From Cunninghamella blakesleeana (lineage: Eukaryota; Mucoromycota; Mucoromycetes; Mucorales; Cunninghamellaceae): a stretch of DNA of 64,000 nt. The stretch covers positions 4,216,001 to 4,280,000 of the forward strand of contig JAFCIZ010000006.1 of NCBI GenBank assembly GCA_017871115.1, written 5' to 3'. Positions 41,232-52,366 of this stretch are shown here, piece by piece. Position 1 is the stretch's first letter, and each line of letters starts with the position of its first letter. Made by a program: the position numbers and the translations under genes. The notes under the pieces were generated by a model that was given only the letters and a program-made list of their open reading frames with translations, searched no databases and had not been told where the DNA came from.

Positions 41232-42614
41232 TTATTGTTCATCAGCAACAGGAGCAGCTTGAGCAGGAGCAGGGGCGGGAACACCAAATTCTTGAGCAGT
41301 AGGAACTTCAATGTGAGAATCTTCCTTAGGTTCCAAGATGGTGACGATATCGGGTAAGGTTTGTTTAGGACCTTGACGACCGGTAGGGTCAGAATCTAAC
41401 ATAATCTTGACTTTAATACCTAATACACCTTGACGTAAAAGAACGTGACGGACGGCGGTGGTAATGAAATCACGAGTAGGTTGACCAGAGTGGATCATGA
41501 AACCGTCAGAGAATTTCATGGCTTTAGCACGAGCAGCACGGAGTTTACCAGAGACAACAACTTCACAACCTTTAGCACCGGATTCCATGACGAAACGAAC
41601 AACACCATAACAAGCACGACGGACGGCTAAACCGTTTAATAATTTGAATTTAACGGATTCACATTGAGCAATGGCACATAAACCACGGTTTTGGACACGT
41701 TCGGCATATAATTCAACGGCATTTTCTCCAAACTTGAATCTCTTTTGAATAAGAGTGGTTAATTCACGAATACGACGGCCCTTTTCACCAAGAACTTTTT
41801 GGGTATGGGTAGCACGAACGATGATTCTATTTTTTTAGAAAATAAAAAATAAAATTCATACATTAATTAAAATGATCGTTTGCTATTTCTTTTACTTTTT
41901 TAACAAAAAAAATATCCATTTTTAATACTTTTTCTTTTAAAAAAAAATATCCATTTATATATTTTATTCTTTTTTAATATTTATATATTTATGTCCACCT
42001 CTTTATTGTATTATACTATTTTTTTTTAAAAAATAATAATACTAATCATATCCAGCCTTTCTATTTATATTACTTTTCATTTTATCCAGCCTTTCTACTT
42101 TTATATTATATCCATTCTTTCTATTTGATATTTTTTATTTTTTATTTGATATTTACTCAGTACGGGCAGGAGTGACACGGACTTCAACACCAGCATAACC
42201 ATCTTCAGCAAGTTCACGGGTGAAGTATTCGTTTAATTCGGCGTAGAATACACCATCAGCGACGAACTAATATATAAGTATATATATAAGAATTGATATG
42301 TATTTAATATTTATGCTTTTATATATATATGTTGATATTATTCCCCTTTCGTTTCGATTTTTTTAAGAATTAATTTGTTGGCATATATTTTTTTAAATTA
42401 TCCAAAAAAATTCAAGCTATCCATCCAACCCTTAAAAAATATCGTATACGTCCATCCATCCATCCATTCTTTTATATATATATATATATTCGTATCTAAA
42501 TCCAAATCCATCCATTTCATCTATTTTTTTTGATTCTATGAATTTGTGTATATAGTAGTGTGTGTCTGTGTGTACCTTTCTCTTCTTGGAGATTTGAGCA
42601 GCAACGGCAGCCAT
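41232..42614 (-). CDS. RPS3: 40S ribosomal protein uS3 (Rps3)
   Basis: Exons 42576..42614, 42157..42266, 41232..41826; 247 aa. It sits at the mRNA entry site of the small subunit and acts in ribosome quality control. Visible: N-terminal [20 protein letters not shown], the KH domain with [19 protein letters not shown], and the C-terminal half [20 protein letters not shown] and [20 protein letters not shown], all nearly identical to eukaryotic uS3. The tail is Ala/Pro-rich and ends VADEQ. Codon use is sharply biased compared with neighbours (for example GGT, CGT and AAG preferred), as in highly expressed genes. Both introns are long for this genome (309 and 330 bp) and contain short tandem motifs. 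Confidence 0.98.
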
Positions 42615-42950
42615 GATCGCAAATTTACAAGGTAAAAAAAAAGGAGGGAACTAATTTTTTCGAGCACCTACATTCTATTTTAAAAAAATATAATCTACTT
42701 TTTTATTGGAGCGCTATTTAAATTTTAATATCTGTCAAAAATGAAATTACAATATATCTTTGTGTTAGTTTTACTATTAGTATAATTTTTTTTATTATTA
42801 TTCATTGTAATTTTTTTTCTGGATAAACAAAAAAGGATAAAATTATAAAAGTAATGGAAAAATAGATATTTTTTTTGTATATGTTACGGAAATGTTTAAT
42901 GAAAGGAATGAAAGAAGTAAAAAAAAAATATAAAGATTATCTACATTCAT
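42615..42950. other. Intergenic: RPS3 promoter and CCT6 3' flank
   Basis: 336 bp. RPS3 and CCT6 are tandem on the minus strand, so the left part is the RPS3 promoter and the right part the CCT6 terminator region. A/T-rich, no gene. Confidence 0.6.
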
Positions 42951-45373
42951 TTAATCAGATGATTTCAAAGAAGTTCTTCCAGCACGCATCATTTCATCTA
43001 CCAATAATAAGTTACTAGCAATAACAGAACTATTATTATTTTTTTAAAAGAATATAAAAAGAAAAAGAAAAAATGAAAGAGAATTAATAAATACATCTAT
43101 TTTACCTTATTTCTTACTTATTTAATGATCTTTTTTTTTAACAATATTATTATTTCATTTTTTATGATGATGATCTTTCTATTTTATTTATTTTATGACA
43201 ATTTACCAAGAATGTAACATATGACGATGAACACGGTAGTTATCCCAAATACCTTCCAATTTGGGGTCCATAGTTTCACCAGTTTTCAAATCAATACCAA
43301 CGATATGGCCATCCATATGTTCTTCTTGTAAAGCTACAATAACGTCCTGTACGTCAAATCCGCCATTTTGAGCCAAGACCTTGGGAATGATCAATAATGC
43401 ATCAGCAAAAGCTTGTACACCCATTTTAGCACGGCCCTTCACAGTCTTTTTAAATTCTGATAAATGTTGAGATAACGCAACTTGGAAAGCACCAGCACCG
43501 ACTACAACAGATTTATCTTCAATAGCATTCTTCACAGCACGTAAACCATCACGGACAGCATCATTGATTTGAGTTAATGTATGTGTGTTGGGACCTTTAA
43601 TTAAAATAGTAGAACTATAAGGGTCTTTCACTTCTTCTACAAATGTAAATTTATCTTCACCAAGAACTTGTTCATAAACTGAGCCAGCAAAACCCAAGAC
43701 TTCGGGAGATAAATCATCTACAGAGTTTTGTGCGATACCACCACAAGCTAATTGGAGACGTTCCATATTTCTACGCTTAGCACGACGTAAGGCGAAAATA
43801 TTGTGTTTGGCAAGAATATCCAAAGATAAAGGATCAATACCTTTTTGATTAATCAAAACAAAGCCATAATCAGCATGTTCACCACTACACATGGTGTTTT
43901 TAAAGTCAACAATCTTACGAACTTTTTCATCAACATGTTTACGTTCACTTTCAACTAATTTTTCTCGTTGTTCAGGTGTAGAATAAAAGAATCCAGAATT
44001 GATTTCACTAATAATAAATAATATAAAATAAAACAAAAATGAGCAATAAATTTAAAAAAAAAACTTTTTATATATTTTTCCTTTCTCTTATTCATTCTTT
44101 ATTTTCATTTATTTTCTTATTTAACGGTCTATTTTTATAATTACCTCTTTTCATATTCCAAACTGACGTTAAGGGTTAATATAAAAGCATTGGTCACCTT
44201 CTTGGGCATATCAGGATGACGGGCACCATGATCCAATACAAGACCTTTGATTAATTTAGAGTCCACATCAGAACGATGTTGCATCTTCATAATTTCAACC
44301 ATATGTAAATCAATAGGTTGATCTTCACGATGAATGGTTAAAACGGCATCCACAACGGCTTCAGTTAAGGTATCAGCTAATGCACGGTGAACCTTGGTAC
44401 GAAGTGATGTACGAGCAACAGATACTAATAATTCACGATCAATGTTAGGTTGTTCAGTTTTAAATTTTTCAAGGAACTATATTAAAAATAAATAAAAAAA
44501 CAAAGGGAAAGAGTAAAGCAAACCAATGTATATATTAATGATCAAGAAAACAAATAGTAATTATCTTGTTTTTATAGCACTTTTTTCAGTATTCATTTAA
44601 ATTTATTATTTCTATATATTTTACCTGAAGAGATTCCTTTTTAGCAATATCGTAACCTTCTGTAATAACACGTGGATGTAAACCTTCAGAAATATATCTT
44701 TCAGCTTGTTTTAATAGTTCACCAACTAATAATACAATAGAACTAGTACCATCGCCAGTTATTTCATCTTGAGCAGTAGCAGCTTTAGCAATCATAGCAG
44801 CAGTAGGATGTTGAATTTGCTATTTTATAGATGAAAAAATATACAAAATATATATTCAGTTAAATCAAGTCTACTCATTTTATCATCAACTTTCATTTAT
44901 ACTAACATATGTATATTTACCATTTCATTTAAAAGTACTTTGCCGTCTTTAGTTAATTTAATAGAACCAGCACCATCAACTAACCTGTTTAAAAAATAGA
45001 TGAAATATATTATTATTATTTATGATCTTACTTGTTTATATAAAGTTATTAATTTTGACATCTAAATATTACTATTATTATTATTATTACATTTTCATAG
45101 TTCCTCTAGGGCCAAGATTAGAACGTAAAACATCTTGAAGACCAATAGCAGCAGTAATATTTAATTGAAGAGCTTGGCCACGTCTAGCGACATCTGAATT
45201 AGGATTGATCAATTTAAGTGCGGAGGATGCCCTATATTTAAACAAAGATTTATTTTTTTATTTTTTATTTAATAATAATAAAAAGAATAGATAGATTGAA
45301 TAGTTAGATCTTGATGATAATTCAATAATAAAAAAAAACGCGTCGCTCATAAATATATTTATCAGTATTACAT
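42951..45373 (-). CDS. CCT6: T-complex protein 1 subunit zeta (CCT6), cytosolic chaperonin
   Basis: Exons 45372..45373, 45091..45231, 44921..44984, 44625..44819, 44145..44476, 43207..44007, 42951..43029; 537 aa (human CCT6A is 531). It is a subunit of the same TRiC/CCT ring as CCT7 at the left of the window. Visible: [78 protein letters not shown], and the C-terminal [17 protein letters not shown]. No ATG exists in frame in the exon that carries the conserved N-terminus. The best model takes the start codon from an upstream AT (45372..45373) followed by GTAATA, so the intron interrupts the ATG itself and gives [11 protein letters not shown]. That start is inferred; the rest is certain. Confidence 0.95.
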
Positions 45374-47052
45374 TGTGTCTATATGGTATCAACTTTTTTT
45401 TTAATAGAGTATTTAAAAATAAATATAAAAAAAAGTTTTGACAGATGAGAAAAAAAAGAGAAAAGAAGAGGAGAGAAAAGTGAAGAACGAAATAACAAAA
45501 ATATAAAAAAAACGTCAGCGAAAAAATTGAAAAAAAATTCACCGGGACTTTAATTTTTGTTTTTTTTATATAAATAACCTTTTGGCAGTAATCTTTTTTT
45601 TTTTCCCCTTTTATTAACACTTTTACTATTCTATTTTTATTGCTGTGATCTCTATTATGTAATATATGTATTATTTCAGTATATAAGTTTATGGCTTTTA
45701 CATTTATATTTATAAGAGCGGAATAAACTTACGATAAAATAATAATAAAGGGGAATTTACTGGAGGCACACCCAGTTTTAAGTCAGTCTTGCACCCTCAC
45801 TGCCTTTTTTTATTATATTGATTTTTTGTGATTAAAATATGGCAATATATTGTTTTATTCTTTGTGATTTTATTGAATATACATTATTTTATTTACTCGC
45901 TTACGCATATTTTTTTTCTAATATTTTTTGTACTTTAATATTTTTATTTTATCGCTTAAATGATTCATATATATATACATATATATATATGTGTGTGTGC
46001 ATGAGTGCGTGAGTGCCTACTATTTTAACGGCATGATATATTTGGTATAATCAATAATTAAATGATAGATTCAAAATTTTTATTCCATCGCTCTTATTTT
46101 AATTTAATCAGTTTTATTGATTTATAAAAAGTATCAGATTTTATAAAAAATAATCCAAATGTATATTGTTCCTTAACAGATATAATACTAATCCAAAATA
46201 AGCATCACCATATGAGCACTTTGAGTTGTTAGAAGGCTGATTGTAAATTCAATTAACATCTATCTTTATAATCATAAATATTTGAAGTATTTGGATTGTT
46301 TAAATATGCCCCATCACTTTGACAATCACTAGCCATATCAGGACCGTAATAATTTTGAGATTCATGTCGCTTTAAAATGATATTATAAATTACAATCCAT
46401 AACAGCACCATTATTACAATCATCTTTAATATATTGTTTGAATTCTTCAACTGATATACAAAGTTTGAATCAGCTTTGCTTAAAAATATCAGAAATAGTG
46501 TCAGAATTTCCTTTTATGGGTTCTGGTAATTCCTATAGTGATATACGTTGGTGGCAGTAATATTTTCCATATAAAAACTTTATTTTTATTATAGAATGAT
46601 TTTTACATTTGATAAACGTAACGGTTAATTTAAAGATAATAAATAAAATTAAATATTTTTTTTATTCGTATATTATTTTTTTTATCTTGTTATTGTATAT
46701 TTAAATACAAACATATTATATATATATAAATATATATATATAAACGAAAAAGGGTTCGTTTTTATTTATAATACCTCTATTTGACATTTTTGTTGAACAA
46801 TCAAAATTAAAATTGAAATATACGTATATGGGTTATTTTTTTTATTGTAAATATAAATATATAAAAATCGTTTATTAATCAGCTAAATAATAATAAATAA
46901 ATAAATAAATAAGGGTAAGCCATTTATATTGAAAAATGAGCTTAAAAAATTCATTAAGATACCAACCAGTATATATATGTATATATGTATAAAAAATACT
47001 CCCCTTTTTTTAATATTTAATAACTATAAAATCAGGTGATCATGATAATGAT
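45374..47052. other. Intergenic: CCT6 promoter and a secreted-family pseudogene
   Basis: 1.7 kb. The left part is the CCT6 promoter, with a small GC-richer patch at 45755-45810. A (GT)n patch lies near 45990. The decayed copy of the small secreted protein occupies 46180..46545 (own entry). (AT)n runs follow near 46720. Confidence 0.55.
46180..46545 (-). pseudogene. Decayed copy of the small secreted protein family
   Basis: On the minus strand, translated blocks line up in order with the intact protein at 36650..37192: ISVEEFKQYIKDDCNNGAV aligns with its TSVEEFKQYTKDDYNEGAI, then RHESQNYYGPD with RQESQNYFGTD, and YLNNPNTSNIYDYKD with GLNNPNTSDINDYKN. Stop codons interrupt the frame (after IFKQS, after CNL and after DRC), and a frameshift is needed between the first and second blocks. 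Part of the region before IFKQ is deleted, and no start or signal peptide remains. The right end of the alignment (low coordinates) is blurred: a YGDAYFG-like stretch there could be the C-terminus or the start of a second broken copy. The similarity shows descent from a duplicated gene. Confidence 0.85.
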
Positions 47053-49079
47053 TCAATAGTCATTCAAACTTTTTACACAAAGAACATCGGTTGCTTCGGA
47101 GCATGATGCTACACGAATACCTGATTTGGAGTTATACATTAAACATTCTTTAGGATTACTTGCACCATAAGTATCTCCATTCCATGAGCTTACAATCATA
47201 TTACTTGTGGATGGGTGGTGAGATTTAAAATATGTAGAGATTTTTTGGAAAGTATCACTTTGTACTGAGCCTAAATGATTTTCTTCAAACTGTTGTTGAC
47301 ATATATCTGAAGCAGTAGATAAAGATTCGATGGAACCTGGAAGGCGAACAATGTTATAACTTTCGTCTTCATTTAATAAATGAGTATTGGATAGATCGTT
47401 GTTGTCATAAGCATCATTTTGTTTATTGTTAGACGTTGTTTCTGCTTCTGATGGTGTTGTCATTGTTTTATTTGTATCATTATTATCATCTGTAGGTATA
47501 TTAGTGAGTGAATGATTGCCAGTGTTATTAATATCTATAAAGGTATGGTTATTATTATCCATGGGTTCTAATTTAATATCCGCCATTGTATTGGTATTAT
47601 TATTGTTATGATCTAATTGAGTGATTTGTGCTGTATTCTTTCGGCTATGATCAATGACAGCCTTCTTTTTGCTATTACTACGTCGGATTAATTTTTGTTG
47701 TAGTTTATAGGATAATCTTTTTTTATGTGTATTTCTTTTTGTTTTTCTAGATATATTTTTAGGATAATTCATATCTTTGCTAGATTGGACTTCAATATTT
47801 GTAAGATTAGCGTTTCCTATTCTTTCGGTTTCCATCGTATCATTATCATTATTAATATTATTATTAGTATTGTTCAAATGATCAGTGATAGGAGTAGTAC
47901 TGTAATTGCTTGGTTTTTTATTCTTCAAATAGTGAATATTTAATTTAATGTTTTCATTTACATAATAATCTTGAATATCGATGTTTGGGTTGGTACCTTT
48001 GATATGGTTCTCATTTTTTTCATCAACATCATCAAGATTTAAAGAAGTACTTTGTAATAAAACGCCCTGATAAAATAATAATAATAATAATAATAATATA
48101 AAATAATTTAATAAATATTTAAATCATCTAAATCTTATTTTTTTTTCTTTAAGGGTAATTCTATTTATATTTATTATAAATAATACCTTTTTTTCGCCGC
48201 ATACAACAGACTAATAATAATAATAATAATAATATTAAAGAAAAATAAAAATAAAAATAAGGGTAACCATATTAGTAAAGAAGAAGATTGTAACTTTTAC
48301 TATGATTCTATATTTGTTATTGAACTTACTTTTGCTTTTTTGCATGCCGGGTGGCCGTAAGGGTAATGTATAAATTTCAACTTACTATGCAAAAATAGAA
48401 ATAGAACATTAAAGAATTTAGAATCATGTTCATAGAATAAAAATCTTAATTCTATTATTTATTCAGATTTATCCATTACTTACTCTTCCAATTCAAAACA
48501 TCCTAAACCGGATGGTCCATCTTCGTGATTCGTATCAAAATAATTCTATTAATATAAAATTAAAAATTATAAAAAAAATTAATGATGATAAATAATTGAC
48601 TATATATATATATATATGAAAGGGGTAACTTTAAACTGATTCTTAATAATACTAATAATAATTATAAAAATGATGATAATGATATTTATAATTTTACTTA
48701 CTACAAGATAAGTTTCATTAGAAAGGAAAAAATCAGCATCAGACAGTTTAGTATGTTGTGAATCTAATACAGTAAGAGGAGTTTGGCTTTTGAGAAATTC
48801 ACCGGAAAAAGTCATAATTTGTGCCTTTTTACAACCTTCATAACAGGCATTAGTAGCCAACTGATATAATGCATTAAGGTTTTTACCATCATCGATAAAT
48901 TCATGATCCATAGCGAGAGTGTCATCCAAAGACGATAAACGAGCAATAGAAAATGAAAAATCGTTACCAATATTCATTTCTGATAAACACTCATTCGCTT
49001 GTTGTCCTAAAGTACTCAATAAATAAGGGTTTACCAAAATGATATAAGCTATGGAGAAGAAACAAGTTCCTTTCATCAT
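47053..49079 (-). CDS. Secreted protein with basic, Asn-rich middle and Cys-containing C-terminal domain
   Basis: Exons 48702..49079, 48484..48545, 48330..48384, 48187..48210, 47053..48066; 510 aa. The start has a signal peptide (two adjacent Met, then a hydrophobic stretch through NPYLLSTLGQQ). An N-terminal Cys-containing domain follows (ATNACYEGCKKAQIMTF) with a short-exon region GLGCFELED, YPYGHPACKK and VVCGEKK. The middle (about 190-390) is Asn/Asp/Thr-rich and includes a strongly basic stretch around residues 240-275 with several Lys-Arg pairs, possible Kex2 sites. The C-terminus has MIVSSWNGDTYGAS, KECLMYN and VASCSEATDVLCVK; the Trp-Asn-Gly-Asp plus Cys spacing recalls the end of a C-type lectin fold, but this is weak. 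I know no named family. It lies beside the secreted-family pseudogene. Confidence 0.72.
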
Positions 49080-49448
49080 TTTAATTACTATTTTTTTTAA
49101 TATAAATAGGATATTATATTAAATAAAATAAAATGAGTAAATGAAAACTGAAAGATAGATATCTATTACATATTATTTATTATATATTTACTTACTATAG
49201 TTTAAATTTAATTAGGTTATATGTTTGTTTTTAACTATTGCAAAAGAAGTAAAGAAAAGAAAATATAAAAAAAAAGTTTTTTTTAAAAAAAAAATTGAGA
49301 TTTATTTATATCAAAAATCTAACCAAGTTTTAGGGAATTAAATGATTAAAAAGGTAAAAATAAGTGATCGATTGTTTAAACTTTAAAGTGTGTGTGATGA
49401 TAAAATAAGGGGTGTAGAATAGATTTTTTTTTTTTTTTTTTCCAGCCA
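49080..49448. other. Intergenic: promoter of the secreted protein gene
   Basis: 369 bp between two tandem minus-strand genes: promoter of the secreted protein at left and 3' flank of the ACSF3-like gene at right. Poly-T tract at about 49425-49441. No gene seen. Confidence 0.6.
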
Positions 49449-52069
49449 TTATTGAAATAAGGGTACAAGGTCTTTCTTTGTTACTTTCCCCATAGCATTT
49501 TTTGGAAGTTCATCGACAATTTTAAGTAATGTAGGAACTTTATAAACCGCCAATCTCGATTTTAAAGCATTTCTAAAAGTGAGTAAATCCAATTCTGATG
49601 ATGGTGATGAAGAAGACGTAGAAGAAGAAGGTTTAAGAACCACTACAGCAGCTACTTTTTGTCCCCATTCAGGGTCAGGAATGCCGATGACAGCAACATC
49701 AAGGATGCCAAGAGATATACATGATAGTATTTCACGTTCAATTTCTAATGCACTTACTTTTTCACCACCTGTTTTAATGATATCTATACTACCACGACCT
49801 AATATTTTATAATACCCTTTTTCTTCAGTTCGAATTGCAAAGTCACCTGTAATAAACCTAAATTAGAAGTTTATATATATATAAAATAATAATAATAATG
49901 TATAAATTAAAAAAGGAAATTGGTTTATAGTAATGGATGATATCTCGATAGTTTTGTTATGGAATATATTATATATATATATAAGCGGCAGGCTGTTTCC
50001 GAGCCTTTTTTTTTTTTTTAAAAAAATAAAAATAAAAATCCATATGATTTCTTTTCGTCATAATATATCATTTTTTTTTTTTATTACCATCCATCAATAA
50101 ATTCCTTTTGAGTAGCTTCAGGTTTTTGCCAATATTCTTTAAAAACATTTTTTCCTTTGACTTGAAGTAAACCAGGTGTATTATATGTATGAGTAATATC
50201 ATGATCAAAAACCCCACTACCTTCTATACTTTCAGCCATTAATCGAATTTCCACACCGTGTAATGGCAAACCAACAGTACCCTCTTCACGATCATCATAA
50301 AGCTGACTAAGTGCCATCCCAAGTTCTATATATAAAATTAAAAAAATAGGATTTAGATTTTGCATATGGTAATGAATTTTTTTTTTTTTTTTGATTCGTT
50401 AATTAATGTACGTATGATCGTTATTGTTATTGCTATTGTTTTTATTGCTTTTTTTTTTTTTTTTTTTTTTTTTTTTGGATGTATCTTTCTTTTTTTTCTT
50501 TTTTGTTTATATACCGGTCATTCCATAACGTTCCAATAGTATCTGATTGCTTATTTTTAACCAGGCTTCCCTTAATGGATTAGGTAAACTAGCGGATCCA
50601 GAAACCATAAATCGAAATTGTTGACAAGCTTTTGAATATACTTTTTGGTCATCTATTGTGGCTGATTGATAATATTGTACTAATTTGGCTATTCTCATAA
50701 AAAAAACAAAGTAAAAATTTAAATTATTACTAAATATGTATAAATATATAATTCATATGATAAGATGTAGATATAGACACATTTTTCTTTTTATCATCAC
50801 TTTACAATAAACGGTTGGTACGGACATAAAGGTAGTTAATCTAGGAGCTTTCTTTGTATCTGTTTCTACCCATCTTGCAAAGCATTTCTTTGTATCAAAT
50901 TTTTCATGCATTTCTACAGTAGCACCTGCATATAATGGACAGCAAAGTGCATTAATAACACCATGAACATGATGTAACGGTAATATATGATGAATTCGAT
51001 CCATAGGCGACCAGTGCCAAGCTTCTACAAGGACAGATGTTTGTGCATTTATATTACTATGCGTTGAAACTGCTCCTTTCGGCTTTCCTAAAAATGAATG
51101 GCAATTTTAATCAAATTGAAATCCTATTTTTTGTTCCTTTAAATGAAGGATCATATGTATGTTGTTATGTCATTTTGTTATTTTATTTTATTTTTATTTT
51201 ACCTGTTGTGCCACTAGTATATATAATTAATGCTCTTCGATGAATATCCATTTCAAATAAGAAAGGTAAAGTTGCCTGAAATATAAATTAAAAAAAAAAA
51301 GGAAAATGACAATAAAGATAAGCTCTGAAATTAACTTACATACATACGTACATGCATACACGTATATATATATATATACATTTTCAATAATAATAATACT
51401 GTATTATATACCTTGGATAAATTAGTATGATCATGATCAACTATTTTAGTTTCAATCAAGTGTTCTTTCACCAATTCTTCTTGACGATTTTTATAGATAG
51501 GATGAAACAATAGCAATGTAGATTGAGAGTCAACTAGAGTATAAACTTGTTCAGGGATTGGGTGGGTGGTACAAAGAGGTACAGCAATACCTCCTGCTGC
51601 CCAAATAGCCCATTGACAAACTACATAATCAAACCCACTATATATATATATATATATAATATGAATATTTTTTTTTATTCTCCTATTTTTATTTTTTTAT
51701 TTATTTTTATTTTATTGTTCATATGTACCTAGGACAAAGTATAGCTACGCGTTGTTCTTCAAGATCACTGCTCATAATAAATAAGTGTAATAATAGTAGT
51801 ATATATAAAGCAATTAGTAAAAGCAATGAGCGATAATAATAACAATAACTTCATTTATATGCTATGTATATATTATTAAAAAAGTAATACAATATGTACC
51901 TTTTTTCACCAAGTAATTGGTTTCTTAATAAAGACGCCGCATAGACTAAATCTAAATAACTATATTTATTTCCAGTTCTAACGTCATCAATAGCAATATT
52001 CTTTGTTTCTTTGGCATATTTTAAAGCATTGGAAAATAGTGGAAAGTTGGGTAATAATAACTTGGTCAT
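49449..52069 (-). CDS. ACSF3: Acyl-CoA synthetase, ACSF3 (malonyl-CoA synthetase) type
   Basis: Exons 51900..52069, 51729..51767, 51412..51637, 51203..51275, 50806..51087, 50515..50688, 50088..50325, 49449..49857; 536 aa. An adenylate-forming (AMP-binding) enzyme: P-loop YTSGTTGKPKG (about 164-174), LPLHHVHGVINAL, MSVPTVYSKLVQYY, adenine motif LLERYGMTELGMALS (about 314), GRGSIDIIKTGGEKVS, and the C-terminal catalytic Lys in NAMGKVTKKDL (about 525). The wording, especially VPTVYSKL and HHVHG, is closest to mammalian ACSF3, which activates malonate in mitochondria. The junction between exons 5 and 6 uses the donor GTAAAG at 50805; the alternative GTGATG does not give a workable frame. No strong mitochondrial presequence is visible, so localisation is uncertain. 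The next gene upstream is a ketoacyl-ACP synthase on the same strand. Confidence 0.9.
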
Positions 52070-52366
52070 TTTTAACTCTAGGCTTTATTTTTAAAAAGCT
52101 GGAAAAAAAAAAAAATAGGGAAAGCAAAAAGAAAAAAAAATTATAGTTTATTTTTTTAAATTTTAATATTCTGGCATAATTTTTACCCGTGTATATACTA
52201 AAAAGAAATTAACAATATTATTTATATATATACAATCTATTATATTTTGTTTTTTTAAAAATGCTAAATACTAAAACAAGTAGATAATAATGAAACATTA
52301 CAAATTATATATGTAAATTATTATTATAATAAAACATTACGTTGTAAAAATAAAAAGATAAAAAAA

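Noticed and set aside
45258..45620. Minus-strand 120-codon open frame rich in Phe, Leu and Lys
   Set aside because: Composition reflects poly-A/poly-T tracts; it overlaps the first intron and leader of CCT6 and shows no domain.
45755..45810. GC-richer patch suspected as an RNA gene upstream of CCT6
   Set aside because: No tRNA, 5S, U6 or snoRNA signature found; left as promoter sequence.
50800..50806. GTGATG donor just after TATTGTAAA in the ACSF3 gene
   Set aside because: Using it with either nearby acceptor breaks the frame or loses the VPTVYSKL family block, which the GTAAAG donor restores.
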